Positions 16,550-25,280 of a stretch of 64,000 nucleotides of DNA are shown here, one piece after another. The stretch's first letter is position 1, and every line of letters starts with the position of its first letter. Made by a program: the position numbers and the translations under genes. Source of the stretch: Streptomyces violens (GTDB lineage: Bacteria; Actinomycetota; Actinomycetes; Streptomycetales; Streptomycetaceae); assembly GCF_000717745.1 (NCBI RefSeq), contig NZ_JOBH01000015.1, forward strand, positions 1 through 64,000. Reading direction: 5' to 3'. Below the pieces are notes generated by a model, which saw only the letters and a program-made list of their open reading frames with translations, was not told where the DNA came from and ran no database searches.

Positions 16550-18163
16550 TCAGTTCACGCGGCGGGCGGTGTCGGCCCAGTACGGTTCGCGCACGGCCTT
16601 GCGGTCGAGCTTGCCGTTGCGGTTGTGGGGCAGCTGGGAGACGAACTCCACGGAGCGGGGCTTTTTGTACCGGTCGAGGCGCTCAGCGCAGAACTCGATC
16701 AGTTCGTCCGGTGTGATGGCGCGCCCCTCGTGGGCCACGACCACGGCCTTGACGGCCTCGCCCCACCGCTCGTCCGGCACGCCGACGACACACGCCTCCC
16801 GTACGGCGGGGTGTTCGTAAAGAACGGCCTCGACCTCGGTGCAGTAGATGTTGAAGCCACCGGAGATGATCATGTCTTTCTTGCGGTCGACGAGGAAGAG
16901 GTAGCCGTCCTCGCGCATCCACGCCAGATCACCGGTGTGCACCCAGCCGTCCTTGAACGTCTCGGCGGACAGCTCCGGCTCCTGCCAGTACTCGCGTACG
17001 CAGTCGGGGCCGCGCACGATCACCTCACCGACCTCGCGCGGCCCCAGCTCACGGCCGGCCTCGTCCACGACACGTATCTCCGTGTCGTACGCGGCGCGGC
17101 CGCACGACTGCAGCAGTTCGGGGTCCTCGGTGACGGCGCGGGCGATGTCCTGGCCGGTCAGGCCCGCGACGACACTGGTGGTCTCGCCCAGGCCGTAACC
17201 CTGCGCGACGATCGGCCCGAACAGGGCGACGGCCTCGCGCAGGCGTTGCGGCGCGATCGGCGCGCCGCCGATACGGAGGCTGGTGAGGCTGGAGAGGTCC
17301 CGCTCGGCCGCCGCTGGGTGCGCGAGCACCATGGTGAGCATGGCCGGCACGAGGAAGGTGGCGGTGACCCGTTCCTTCTCCACGGTCTCCAGGAACGCCT
17401 CGGGGCTCCAGGCCGGCAGCACATGGGTGGTGGAGCCGCCGAAGACGCCGGCGAGCAGCCCCATTCCGGTGGCATGGGTGATGGGTCCGCAGGCCAGGTA
17501 GCGGGTGCCGGGGCGGGGCCGGGATTCATCGCTCATCAGCTGCTTGCGCATATTGGCCAGTCGGTTGCCGAAGGTCTGCACAGCGGCCTTCAGCGCGCCG
17601 GTCGAGCCCGAGGTGAAGTTCAGGACGCACGGCTCGTCCTCGTCGACCTCGACGGCGACCGGATGGCCGGTGCCTTCGGCTTCGACTTCGACTTCGGCAA
17701 GGAGGTCGGCGTACGAGACGCCCGCCGGGCCGGTGCCCGGCACGTCATCGGTCGGTACGGCATCGGACGGTATGTCATCGAGCGGTACCGGCAGGCAGTC
17801 CGTCCCCGCCGCCGCGATCGCGGCCAGCGTGTCCTCGCGGTGCGCCGCGTCGAAGACCAGGACGCGCACCGGGGCGTAGCGCAGGATGTGGGTGATCTCG
17901 CCGCGCCCCAGCCGGGCGTTGACCGGCGCGCGCATCAGTCCCGCCTTGTACAGGGCGAACTCGATCTCCACGAGCTCTCCCCTGTTCCAGGCGAAGGAGG
18001 CGACCGCGTCGCCGGGACGCAGGCCCCGGCCGATCAGCGCGGCGGCCAACTGGTTGGCCCCGCGCTCGAGTTGCCGGTAACTCCAGGTGCGTTCGCCGCA
18101 TACCAACGCGGTCTCATCGGGCCAGTACCGGGCACTGCGAGTGAGGTAGGTGCCGAGGTTCAA
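16550..18163 (-). CDS. AMP-dependent acyl-CoA synthetase/ligase
   Basis: 537 residues from a TTG with GGAG seven bases upstream. ATG codons at 18,208 and 18,196 are in frame but lie in a tandem repeat without a ribosome site. ANL-family signatures are clear: LNFTSGSTGALK (ATP loop), GYGLGETT, DGWVHTGDLAW, LVDRKKDMIISGG and the C-terminal NRNGKLDRK catalytic lysine. It forms an acyl-AMP and then an acyl-CoA. The unrelated acidic loop near 150-170 (DDIPSDAVPTDDVPG) is an insertion of little order. It is divergent from the TetR gene and upstream of the acyl-CoA dehydrogenase, so it is probably a fatty or aromatic acid catabolic pair. Confidence 0.88.
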   Translation of the reverse strand: MNLGTYLTRSARYWPDETALVCGERTWSYRQLERGANQLAAALIGRGLRPGDAVASFAWNRGELVEIEFALYKAGLMRAPVNARLGRGEITHILRYAPVRVLVFDAAHREDTLAAIAAAGTDCLPVPLDDIPSDAVPTDDVPGTGPAGVSYADLLAEVEVEAEGTGHPVAVEVDEDEPCVLNFTSGSTGALKAAVQTFGNRLANMRKQLMSDESRPRPGTRYLACGPITHATGMGLLAGVFGGSTTHVLPAWSPEAFLETVEKERVTATFLVPAMLTMVLAHPAAAERDLSSLTSLRIGGAPIAPQRLREAVALFGPIVAQGYGLGETTSVVAGLTGQDIARAVTEDPELLQSCGRAAYDTEIRVVDEAGRELGPREVGEVIVRGPDCVREYWQEPELSAETFKDGWVHTGDLAWMREDGYLFLVDRKKDMIISGGFNIYCTEVEAVLYEHPAVREACVVGVPDERWGEAVKAVVVAHEGRAITPDELIEFCAERLDRYKKPRSVEFVSQLPHNRNGKLDRKAVREPYWADTARRVN

Positions 18164-18185
18164 GGGATTCTCCAGAGCCGAGGGG

Positions 18186-18209
18186 CAACACGACATCCAA
18201 CACGACATC
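18186..18209. repeat. Perfect 12-bp tandem repeat
   Basis: CAACACGACATC is present twice back to back in the region between the ligase and TetR genes. It could be a small duplication or a direct-repeat operator for the TetR protein. It also creates the spurious in-frame ATG codons upstream of the ligase start. Confidence 0.6.
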
Positions 18210-18318
18210 TTGAACGTTTCGAGACAGCTTGTTCAGTAACTTATTCACTGTCAAGGCTCACGTAGACTCCCCCAGCAGCGACGGCGGTACGAGAAGCGGT
18301 GACGAGAAGGGGGATGCG

Positions 18319-18936
18319 ATGGCCGAGGACAGGCGCACCCGGCGCACCCGGCGGGCCTTGAGCAACGCGCTGGTGGAGCTGGTCCTGGAGCGCGGCTTCA
18401 GTGCGCTCACCGTGGAGGACATCACCGAGCGCGCCGACGTCGGCCGGGCCACCTTCTACAGCCACTTCCGGGACCGGGAAGACCTCTTCGCGCGGGTGAC
18501 GGCCGGCCTGCTGGACGGCCTCTCCGAACGGCTGCGTCCCGTCATGGCCGAGAGCCCCGTCGGCTTCACCGGCAAACCCGTGCTGGAGATGCTCCGGCAC
18601 GCCCGCGAGGAACGCGATGCCTACCGGATCGTGCTGCGGGGCGAGGGGGACGGCCGGCCGCTCCAGATGTTCACGGACGCGATCGCCCGGGCCACCGCCG
18701 ATGAATTCCGGGACCGTGCCGAGCGCAATGGTGTCGAGCCGAGAATCGATCCGACCCTCCTCGCCCGCGTCTGGGTGGGCGAGCAGATCGCCGTGCTGCG
18801 TTGGTGGGTGGAGCACGAGACGCCGCCGATGCCGGTCGAGGACGTCGTACGAATGCTGCTCGACCTCGGCCTGCACGGCCGATACTGGGCCAGCGGCTTC
18901 AACGACGAGACGACGGACGGGACGGCGTCAACGTGA
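18319..18936 (+). CDS. TetR-family regulator
   Basis: 205 residues starting at the ATG that follows GAAGGGGG. The helix-turn-helix is typical: RRALSNALVELVLERGF, TVEDITERADVGRATFYSHF, RDREDLFARV. The C-terminal half is the variable ligand-binding domain. The gene is divergent from the acyl-CoA ligase and probably represses that operon and itself, with an acyl-CoA or acid as inducer. The last bases overlap the start of the lipoprotein gene (GTGA). Confidence 0.85.
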   Translation: MAEDRRTRRTRRALSNALVELVLERGFSALTVEDITERADVGRATFYSHFRDREDLFARVTAGLLDGLSERLRPVMAESPVGFTGKPVLEMLRHAREERDAYRIVLRGEGDGRPLQMFTDAIARATADEFRDRAERNGVEPRIDPTLLARVWVGEQIAVLRWWVEHETPPMPVEDVVRMLLDLGLHGRYWASGFNDETTDGTAST

Positions 18937-19388
18937 GGAAGAGCATCGGAATTACGGCACCCCTGGCGGCACTTGCGCTGCTCACCGCGTGCGGGGGCGC
19001 CGACGGAAACACCCACCCCTGCACCCTGATGGACGCGCCCGCCGGTATCCACGTCAAGGTCCACCCGGAACTGGCGAACCGGACGGCCGACGCGACCCTC
19101 ACGGCCTGCTGGGACGACACATGCCGCAAGCGCACGGTGCAACTGCGGGAAATCACCCGGCCGGAGGAACCGGCGACCAACTGGCCCGGCTTCGCGACCG
19201 TCCGCGACCTGCCAGGAAAGCCGGTACGCGTCACGCTGGTACTCAAGAACCAACGCGACACCACCCTGCTCGACCAACAGGTCAGTGTCACCCCGAAGCC
19301 CACCTATCCCAACGGCCGCAACTGTTCCCCGGCCGGCCACCAGGCTCGGGTGACGGTTACGGAAAAGGGCTCACTGATCCCCCGCTGA
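18933..19388 (+). CDS. Lipoprotein of unknown function
   Basis: 151 residues from the GTG that overlaps the TetR stop. The N-terminus is a lipoprotein signal (RKSIGITAPLAALALLTACGG) with the lipobox L-T-A-C. The mature part is beta-rich with four cysteines (HPCTLMDAP, TACWDDTCRKR, GRNCSPAG) that could form two disulfides outside the membrane. No enzyme motif is seen. Co-transcription with the TetR gene is likely from the overlap. The gene ends 6 bases before the convergent second TetR gene. Confidence 0.75.
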   Translation: MRKSIGITAPLAALALLTACGGADGNTHPCTLMDAPAGIHVKVHPELANRTADATLTACWDDTCRKRTVQLREITRPEEPATNWPGFATVRDLPGKPVRVTLVLKNQRDTTLLDQQVSVTPKPTYPNGRNCSPAGHQARVTVTEKGSLIPR

Positions 19389-19394
19389 CGCACG

Positions 19395-20033
19395 TCACTT
19401 CCGTCGCTGTCGAGTCGGAGCGGGGTGCTGGTCCGGGCGGAAGATCCGGTCCAAGTGGTACTCGAAGACCGCGGTGGCGGAGTCCGGGGTGCGCTGGCCG
19501 ACGAGGATGCTGGTGCCCAGTCCGGCGGACATGGCCAGCAGGCCGATGGCCTCCGACCCGGGGTCCACACCGGGTCGGAGCAGACCGGCCTCCTGCGCCT
19601 GCCGGAGGAACCCGGCCAGGGCGGCCTCGGCGGCATCGGGGTCCTTGATGAACGGCTGGGCCGCGAGCGCCGGGTCGTGCACGGCCAGGACGGCGTACGA
19701 GGTGTAGAGGAGGTGGAAGGTGCGGCTCTCCTCGTCGGTCGGCAGCGCCGCCATCAGCAGCGCCTCGACCATCGCGCGCGGACCCGGATGGTCCCCGGCA
19801 GCCCGGAGCCGGGCCGCGACCCGCTCGCCGAATCGCTCGGTGAGCTGCTGCAGCCCGTAGAGGAGCAACTTCTCCTTGGTCTCGAAGTAGTACTGCACCA
19901 GCCGCAGCGAAACGCCCGCCTCCGCCGCCACATCGCGCATCCCCACGGCATGCAGCCCGCGCCGGCCGGCGACCCGGACAAGTGCCTCGCCGATCTCGGT
20001 CCGCCGCGCTGCGTGATCCACGCGCTTGGGCAT
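19395..20033 (-). CDS. TetR-family regulator
   Basis: 212 residues. The N-terminal domain has the TetR pattern (RTEIGEALVRVAGRRGLHAV, MRDVAAEAGVSLRLVQYYF, TKEKLLLYGL). The VQYYF recognition helix places it in the group often called TetR_C_6/BetI-like. It is divergent from an alpha/beta hydrolase gene across 153 bases that contain several GTAC-based inverted and direct repeats, its probable operators. It is likely an autorepressor that also controls the hydrolase. Confidence 0.82.
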   Translation of the reverse strand: MPKRVDHAARRTEIGEALVRVAGRRGLHAVGMRDVAAEAGVSLRLVQYYFETKEKLLLYGLQQLTERFGERVAARLRAAGDHPGPRAMVEALLMAALPTDEESRTFHLLYTSYAVLAVHDPALAAQPFIKDPDAAEAALAGFLRQAQEAGLLRPGVDPGSEAIGLLAMSAGLGTSILVGQRTPDSATAVFEYHLDRIFRPDQHPAPTRQRRK

Positions 20034-20066
20034 CGTCCGGCTCTCCGCTTCTCGTTGACGACATGA

Positions 20067-20150
20067 GTACAGGCGCCTACCGCACCGCCCTTGTACAGGC
20101 GCGTACCGCGCCACCCCCTTGATGGTACAGCCGTACCACCATCGTGGTAC
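20067..20150. promoter_or_regulatory. Operator array between TetR and hydrolase
   Basis: Four elements are packed in 84 bases. Two direct repeats, GTACAGGCGC(C/G)TACCGC, begin at 20,067 and 20,093, 26 bases apart. A perfect palindrome TGGTAC-agcc-GTACCA covers 20,123-20,138. A second perfect palindrome GTACCAC-catc-GTGGTAC covers 20,133-20,150 and shares an arm with the first. The sharing suggests alternative or cooperative TetR dimer binding. Function is inferred from position. Confidence 0.7.
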
Positions 20151-20186
20151 GTTCGTATCACAACGTTCGACTACCCGGAGGTGGCC

Positions 20187-21098
20187 GTGCCCGAGACCGC
20201 TGCAGTCCGCACCCAGGCCGAGGTCGGCCGCTATGTGAGCGACGTCCGGCGCGACCGCTACTTCGCGGCCTGCGACGCGGTGTACGCGTTGGGGGCCCCC
20301 GCGCTGGCCGAAGAGGACATCGCGACATCCTTCGGCACCACGCACGTCTACCGCTACGGCCCGACGGACCCGGCAGCCCGCCGCCGCACCCCCATCGTCC
20401 TGGTGCACGGAGCGGGCTCCTGCTCCGCCATGTGGTACCCCAACACCCCCGCGCTCAGCGCCGAGCGGCCGGTCTACGCGATCGACACCCCGGGGGATCC
20501 CGGCCGCAGCGTGCAGCGCGAACCCCTCCACCAGCCCGAACGCGCCGCCCAGTGGCTGGACGAGACGCTCGCCGGGCTCGGGCTCGACCGCGTACACCTC
20601 GTCGGTTCGTCCTACGGCGGATGGCTGGCCCTGAACCAGGCGCACCACAGGCCCGGCCGCCTGGCCTCGGTCACGCTGCTCGACCCCGGCGGCCTGGAGA
20701 AGGTGGGGCTGCGCTTCTTCGTCTGGATCTTCGCAGGACTGTTCGCGACCTTCGCGCCGAAGGCGCTGCGGCCACGGCTGGCGGCCTGGCTGGAGCAGCC
20801 GGTGCTCGTCGTGCCGGAACTCCGCACAATGATCAGGCGCGGCGTCCGCGCCTACCGCATCCGCCGCCCGGCGCCGCTGCCCCTCTCCGAGGCCGCGCTG
20901 TCCGGCATCCGCACCCCGCTCTATCTGGTACTCGGCAAGCGCAGCCTGCTCCTGCACCCGCAGCGGCAAGCGGAGCGCGTCCCGCGCCTGATACCGGGCG
21001 CCCGGGCAGAGATCATCGCCCACACCGGCCATGGACCGCAGATCGACCACGCCGAGGAGATCAACCGCCGGATGCTGGACTTCATGGACAGCATCTGA
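20187..21098 (+). CDS. Alpha/beta hydrolase
   Basis: 303 residues from the GTG that follows GGAGG at 5-base spacing. The fold signatures are VLVHGAGSCSAMWYPN (oxyanion loop), LVGSSYGGWLALNQ (nucleophile elbow Ser) and HTGHGPQIDH (catalytic His). The strand where the acid usually follows reads LVLGKRSLLL, so the acid must come from another loop. A hydrophobic stretch (FFVWIFAGLFATFAP) forms a cap that could touch the membrane. It is probably an esterase or lactonase-type enzyme induced with the divergent TetR; the substrate is unknown. Confidence 0.82.
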   Translation: MPETAAVRTQAEVGRYVSDVRRDRYFAACDAVYALGAPALAEEDIATSFGTTHVYRYGPTDPAARRRTPIVLVHGAGSCSAMWYPNTPALSAERPVYAIDTPGDPGRSVQREPLHQPERAAQWLDETLAGLGLDRVHLVGSSYGGWLALNQAHHRPGRLASVTLLDPGGLEKVGLRFFVWIFAGLFATFAPKALRPRLAAWLEQPVLVVPELRTMIRRGVRAYRIRRPAPLPLSEAALSGIRTPLYLVLGKRSLLLHPQRQAERVPRLIPGARAEIIAHTGHGPQIDHAEEINRRMLDFMDSI

Positions 21099-21121
21099 AA
21101 CTTCATGGACGGCGTCTGAAC
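21080..21121 (+). repeat. Tandem duplication of the hydrolase 3' end
   Basis: A 21-base unit that contains the last codons and the stop codon (CTTCATGGACAGCATCTGAA) is repeated directly behind itself with three changes. Read-through of the first stop would add N-F-M-D-G-V and then stop again. It is a local slippage scar. Confidence 0.6.
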
Positions 21122-21169
21122 CGCCACCGCCGGACGGCGTGCGGCGCACGGCGCCGGCGGTGGCGGTTC
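21118..21169. terminator. Bidirectional hairpin terminator
   Basis: A perfect 16-bp stem, GAACCGCCACCGCCGG pairing with its complement, has a 20-base loop that can fold itself. It lies between the convergent hydrolase and hutF genes and should stop both transcripts. Confidence 0.85.
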
Positions 21170-21173
21170 CCGT

Positions 21174-22505
21174 TCAGCTCGCCAGCAAGGTCGTGATGGC
21201 CTTGTCCAGCGCGCCTCCGACGTCCTCGATGTGCAGGTGCCGGCCGTCCTCGACGACGATTTCGCCGCCGGTGACGACATGGCTGACGTCGGCGGCGGTG
21301 CCGGCGAAGACGGCGTGGGCCAGTGGATCGCCGGCCCGCGCCCCGGCCGTGCGCGGCGAGTCCAGCCGTACGGTGGCGAGATCGGCGAGCCGGCCCGCCG
21401 CGATCGCGCCGGCGTTCCAGCCCAGTGCCGTCATGCCGGCCGAGGTCGCGGCGGTGAGGAGTTCGGCGGCGGTCCAGTGGCCGCGGCGGCCGCTGATCAG
21501 CCGCTCGTCCAGTTCGATGGCGCGGGCCTCCTCCCACAGGTCGATCATCATGTGCGCGTCGCTGCCGAGGCTCAGCGGTGTGCCGGCCGCCGCCAGCCGG
21601 CCGGCGGGGCCGATGCCGTCGGCCAGGTCGCGTTCGGTGGTCGGGCACAGGCAGACGCCGGTGCGGGAGCCGCCGAGCAGCGCGATGTCGGCGGAGTCCA
21701 GGTGCGTCGCGTGCACGGCCGTCGCGCCCTCGCCCAGTACCCCTTTCTCGTGCAGGAGGCGGGTGGGGGTGCGGCCGTACCGCTGGCGGCAGGCGGCGTT
21801 CTCGGCGGGCTGTTCGGAGAGGTGGACATGGAGCGGGACGCCGCGGCGGCGGGCGTCGGCGGCCACGAACGTCATCGCCTCGCGCGGCACGGCGCGCACG
21901 CTGTGCACGGCGGCGCCGATGCGGAGCCGGTCGCCGTCCCGCAGGGCGCCCGTGCGCCGCGCCCAGTCCTCGGCGCTGCCGTCGCTGAAGCGCCGCTGCA
22001 CGCCCTCCAGCCGTCTGCCGTCGATGTCGGCCATGAGGTAGCAGGTGTCGAGGAGGGTGAGGCGGATGCCCGCGTCGTCGGCGGCGCGGGCGAGCGCGCT
22101 GCCCATGGCGTTGGGTTCGTCGTACGGTGTGCCGTCCGGGTTGTGGTGGACGTAGTGGAACTCGCCGACGGCGGTGATGCCGGACAGCGCCATCTCCGCG
22201 TACGTGGCGCGGGCGAGGGCGTACAGGCGGTCGGGGTCGAGGTGTCCCGCGGCGTCGTACATGACGTCGCGCCAGCGCCAGAAGTCGGTGACACCGCTCT
22301 GGCTGCGGCCGCGGATGGCGCGGTGGAAGACGTGGGAGTGGGTGTTGGCCAGGCCCGGTACGGTCAGTCCTGGCAGTCGGTGGGCACCGGGCGGTGCCGG
22401 GGTGTTGTCGGTGACACGGGTGATCCGGCCGTCGGCCACTTCGATGAGGACCTGCTCGGCGACGCCGGTCCCGCCGAGCCAGGCGTACTCGCAATGAAAC
22501 GTCAT
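21174..22505 (-). CDS. hutF: Formimidoylglutamate deiminase
   Basis: 443 residues. HutF hydrolyses N-formimidoyl-L-glutamate to N-formyl-L-glutamate and ammonia in the five-step histidine degradation route. The amidohydrolase metal sites are in place: GLANTHSHVFHRA near residue 55, HVHLSEQPAENAAC, a HATHLDSAD block and SLGSDAHMM. LCPTTERDLADGIGP is a signature of the HutF branch. No hutH, hutU or hutI gene is in the window; in Streptomyces the hut genes are scattered. A GTCAAC/GTTGAC palindrome lies 64 bases before the start. Confidence 0.93.
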   Translation of the reverse strand: MTFHCEYAWLGGTGVAEQVLIEVADGRITRVTDNTPAPPGAHRLPGLTVPGLANTHSHVFHRAIRGRSQSGVTDFWRWRDVMYDAAGHLDPDRLYALARATYAEMALSGITAVGEFHYVHHNPDGTPYDEPNAMGSALARAADDAGIRLTLLDTCYLMADIDGRRLEGVQRRFSDGSAEDWARRTGALRDGDRLRIGAAVHSVRAVPREAMTFVAADARRRGVPLHVHLSEQPAENAACRQRYGRTPTRLLHEKGVLGEGATAVHATHLDSADIALLGGSRTGVCLCPTTERDLADGIGPAGRLAAAGTPLSLGSDAHMMIDLWEEARAIELDERLISGRRGHWTAAELLTAATSAGMTALGWNAGAIAAGRLADLATVRLDSPRTAGARAGDPLAHAVFAGTAADVSHVVTGGEIVVEDGRHLHIEDVGGALDKAITTLLAS

Positions 22506-22568
22506 CCGGCCTCCCTGAGGACGGTCCGCCGCGGCCGGTCACGCACCGCGGCGACCACACAGCTCTCC

Positions 22569-22584
22569 GTCAACGGTAGTTGAC
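22569..22584. promoter_or_regulatory. Palindrome upstream of hutF
   Basis: GTCAAC-GGTA-GTTGAC is a perfect 6-4-6 inverted repeat between the LacI gene and hutF, in the position of a hutF operator. No regulator can be assigned to it from the window. Confidence 0.5.
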
Positions 22585-22647
22585 CTCCGAACGACTGGGA
22601 ACGGCTCGCGCGGACGTGGCCTCAAGATGCCGGTGGCGTGGGCGAGT

Positions 22648-23757
22648 TCAGGAACACCGTGGTGGGCCGGAAGGGCCCTCTTGCGGCGCCGGGGCCGGCA
22701 CCGGGTCCTGATCCGGCGCCGGTCCCGTGCTGCCCCGCGGCTCGATCCTGGGCAGCGGCTCCTGGGTGTGGCCCGCGGGCGCGCCGTCCAGGAGGGCGGT
22801 GAGGGCCTGCGCGGCGTGCCGGCCGAAGGCGGCGGTGTCGCGCACCGGTGCGGTCAGCGCCGGGTGGACGCTGCGGCACAGCACCGAGTCGTCCCAGGCC
22901 ACCAGGGAGAGTTGGTCGGGGACGCGGATGCCGCGCTCGGTGGCGACGGCGAGCCCGGCGACGGCCAGTACGTCGTTGTCGTAGATCAGGGCGGTGGGCG
23001 GCCGGCGGTGGTCCAGCACCCGGCGGGTGGCGGCCGCACCCTCGCTGTCGGAGTAGTCGGTGGTCACCGAGGCGGCCTCGGTGAGCCCGAGCCGGGCCGC
23101 CTCGGCGCGCAGCGAGGCGATCCGGCGCTGGGTGTGGGCGAATTCGGGCAGCCCGGCGATGTGCGTGATACGGCGGTGGCCGAGCGCGTGCAGATGGCCG
23201 ACGAGGGCGGCCATGATGCCCGCGTCGTCGGCGCCGAGAGTGGACACTGCCGGGCTCTCGCCGTCGGCCACCTCCGGTGCGGGGGCGCCGATCATCACGG
23301 CGGGCAGCCCGAGGCCCCCCAGCAGGTCGGGGCGCGGGTCGTCCTGGCGCGGGTCGACGACGAGGACGCCGTCCACGCGGTGCTCGGCCCACCAGCGGCG
23401 GTAGGTCGCGCACTCCGCGTCCAGCCCCTCGACCACCTGGAAGAGCAGCCCCAGTTTCCGTTCGGCCAGCTCCTCCTGGATGCCGGAGACCAGCTGGAGG
23501 AAGAAGGACTCCACGCCGAGGGTGCGGGCCGGCCGGGCCAGTACCAGCCCGACCGTGGCCGAGCCCTCGCCGGACAGCGCGCGGGCGGCCGCCCTGGGCT
23601 GCCAGCCGAGCTGCTCGGCGACCCGGCGGATGCGGTCGCGGGTCACCGGCGAGACGCCCGGGCGGTCGTTGAGCGCGAAGGAGACCGCGCTCTCGGACAC
23701 CCCGGCACGCAGGGCGATGTCCTTCATGGTCGGCCGCCGGGCCGGCGTACGGCGCAT
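22648..23757 (-). CDS. LacI-family repressor of the N-glycan/mannoside locus
   Basis: 369 residues. The DNA-binding head is classical (TMKDIALRAGVSESAVSFAL, then RRVAEQLGWQPRAAARAL with the hinge helix). A periplasmic-binding-protein-like sugar domain follows (TVGLVLARPARTLGVE, HLHALGHRRITHIAGLP, DNDVLAVAGLAVATERGI). A proline-rich tail of about 30 residues is not part of the fold. It is divergent from the ABC transporter/glycosidase operon, with LacI-type palindromes in between, so it should repress that operon until a mannoside or N-glycan fragment binds. Confidence 0.9.
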   Translation of the reverse strand: MRRTPARRPTMKDIALRAGVSESAVSFALNDRPGVSPVTRDRIRRVAEQLGWQPRAAARALSGEGSATVGLVLARPARTLGVESFFLQLVSGIQEELAERKLGLLFQVVEGLDAECATYRRWWAEHRVDGVLVVDPRQDDPRPDLLGGLGLPAVMIGAPAPEVADGESPAVSTLGADDAGIMAALVGHLHALGHRRITHIAGLPEFAHTQRRIASLRAEAARLGLTEAASVTTDYSDSEGAAATRRVLDHRRPPTALIYDNDVLAVAGLAVATERGIRVPDQLSLVAWDDSVLCRSVHPALTAPVRDTAAFGRHAAQALTALLDGAPAGHTQEPLPRIEPRGSTGPAPDQDPVPAPAPQEGPSGPPRCS

Positions 23758-23778
23758 GCTCCCTCTTCCGCTTCCCTA

Positions 23779-23821
23779 CTAATGCGCTTGAGTGCGGAAA
23801 GACTAAAGCGCATTAGCGCTT
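23779..23821. promoter_or_regulatory. LacI-type operators in the divergent promoter region
   Basis: CTAATGCGCTT at 23,779-23,789 is repeated as its exact inverse AAGCGCATTAG at 23,806-23,816. The second half also forms its own palindrome AAGCGC-ATTA-GCGCTT (23,806-23,821), the size and centre of a LacI-family site. The arrangement lies 22 bases before the LacI start and about 150 before the binding-protein start. Confidence 0.75.
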
Positions 23822-23966
23822 GGCGCAACAGGCGCGAACTCACGTCTCTGACCTGCACGTTCGGAGCTGCAAATAGAAATCCGCGCGAAAAGTGTTGACG
23901 TAACTCGGCGGCTGCGGGCACCTTTTGGGGCGCCCACTCAGGACCGACTGAAGGAGCCCTGCGGCC

Positions 23967-25277
23967 ATGCCCACTTTCCGGGGGACCCGTGTGTCCAGAC
24001 CCGCCCGTACCGCCGTACCGCTGCTGGCGGGTGCGCTGCTCCTCAGTGCCTGCGGGGGTGGCGCCGAGGGCGGCGGCAGCGCCGCCGACGGCAAGGTGAA
24101 CGGCCACATCACCTTCCAGACCTGGAACCTCCGGGCCCAGTACAAGGACTACTTCAACGGCCTCATCGACGAGTTCGAGAAGAAGCACCCCGGCACGAAG
24201 GTGAAGTGGATCGACCAGCCGGCCGAGAACTACCCGGAGAAGCTCAGCGCGGACGCCGGCGGCGGCACCCTGCCCGACGTCGTGAACGTCTCCCCCGACC
24301 TGTCCTACCCGCTGGCCAAGGCCGGGCTGCTGATGAATCTGGACAAGGAGCCGGTCACCGCCAAGGCGAAGAAGGTCTACACGCCGGAAGCCTGGGCGGG
24401 CAACCAACTGCCGGGCCTGGACGGCGCGTACGCCTTCCCCTGGTACCTCAACACCGGCCCGCTCTTCTACAACAAGGCGCTGTTCAAGAAGGCCGGGCTG
24501 GACCCGGAGAAGCCGCCGACGACGTACGACGAGCTGTTCGCCGACGCCGAGAAGATGGCGAAGTCCTCCGGCGGCAAGGTCGCCACGCTGGCCGGGGTGC
24601 CCGCGATCGAGGACTTCGGGCGGTACGGCGTGAAGCTGATGAACGCCGACGCCACCAAATTCACGTACAACGAGCCGCGCGGTGTGGAGCTGCTCACCGA
24701 GTACAGGAAGCTCTTCAAGAGCGGCGGGCTGGACTCGCAGGCGCTCAGCGCCACGCCGGAGAGCGCGGGGCGGAAGTTCCTCCAGGGCCGCGTCGCGATG
24801 AACCCGGGCAGCGCGCCCGACCTCGTGGACTTCAAGGAGAACGCGCCCGACCTGTACAAGAACCTCGGCATCACCGATGCGCCGACCAACACCGGCAAGC
24901 CCAACATGTATGTGATGGGCCTCGGCGTCAACGACCGCAGCGAGCACAAAGCCACCGCCATCGCCTTCGCGCGCTTCGTCACCAACCAGCGCAACCAGGA
25001 GTCCTTCGCGCACGAGGTCGCGGTGTTCCCCAGCACCCGCGGCTCCCTGGAGAAGCCGTACTGGACCAAGGACGACGGCACCGACGAGGGCCGGGTGCGG
25101 GTGGCCGCGGCCAAGATGCTGGACGGTGCGGTCAACTACACGCCCGTGGTGATGACGGAAGAGATGAAGACCGTGCTGCAGAACGAGGTCGCCAAGGCGC
25201 TGCAGGGCGACAAGTCGCCGAAGCAGGCGCTGGACGACGCGGTCGCGCAGAGCAACCGGCTGCTGCAGCAGGGCTGA
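23967..25277 (+). CDS. Sugar ABC transporter substrate-binding lipoprotein
   Basis: 436 residues. A lipoprotein signal ends in LLLSACGGG; the mature protein follows the family 1 solute-binding pattern (HITFQTWNLRAQYKDYFNGL, ADAGGGTLPDVVNVSPD, YAFPWYLNTGPLFYNKALF). The Shine-Dalgarno GAAGGAG lies 10 bases before the ATG. It captures the oligosaccharide outside the membrane for the two permeases that follow. The glycosidases encoded next suggest a mannose-containing N-glycan fragment as ligand. This is an inference from context. Confidence 0.92.
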   Translation: MPTFRGTRVSRPARTAVPLLAGALLLSACGGGAEGGGSAADGKVNGHITFQTWNLRAQYKDYFNGLIDEFEKKHPGTKVKWIDQPAENYPEKLSADAGGGTLPDVVNVSPDLSYPLAKAGLLMNLDKEPVTAKAKKVYTPEAWAGNQLPGLDGAYAFPWYLNTGPLFYNKALFKKAGLDPEKPPTTYDELFADAEKMAKSSGGKVATLAGVPAIEDFGRYGVKLMNADATKFTYNEPRGVELLTEYRKLFKSGGLDSQALSATPESAGRKFLQGRVAMNPGSAPDLVDFKENAPDLYKNLGITDAPTNTGKPNMYVMGLGVNDRSEHKATAIAFARFVTNQRNQESFAHEVAVFPSTRGSLEKPYWTKDDGTDEGRVRVAAAKMLDGAVNYTPVVMTEEMKTVLQNEVAKALQGDKSPKQALDDAVAQSNRLLQQG

Positions 25278-25280
25278 GCC

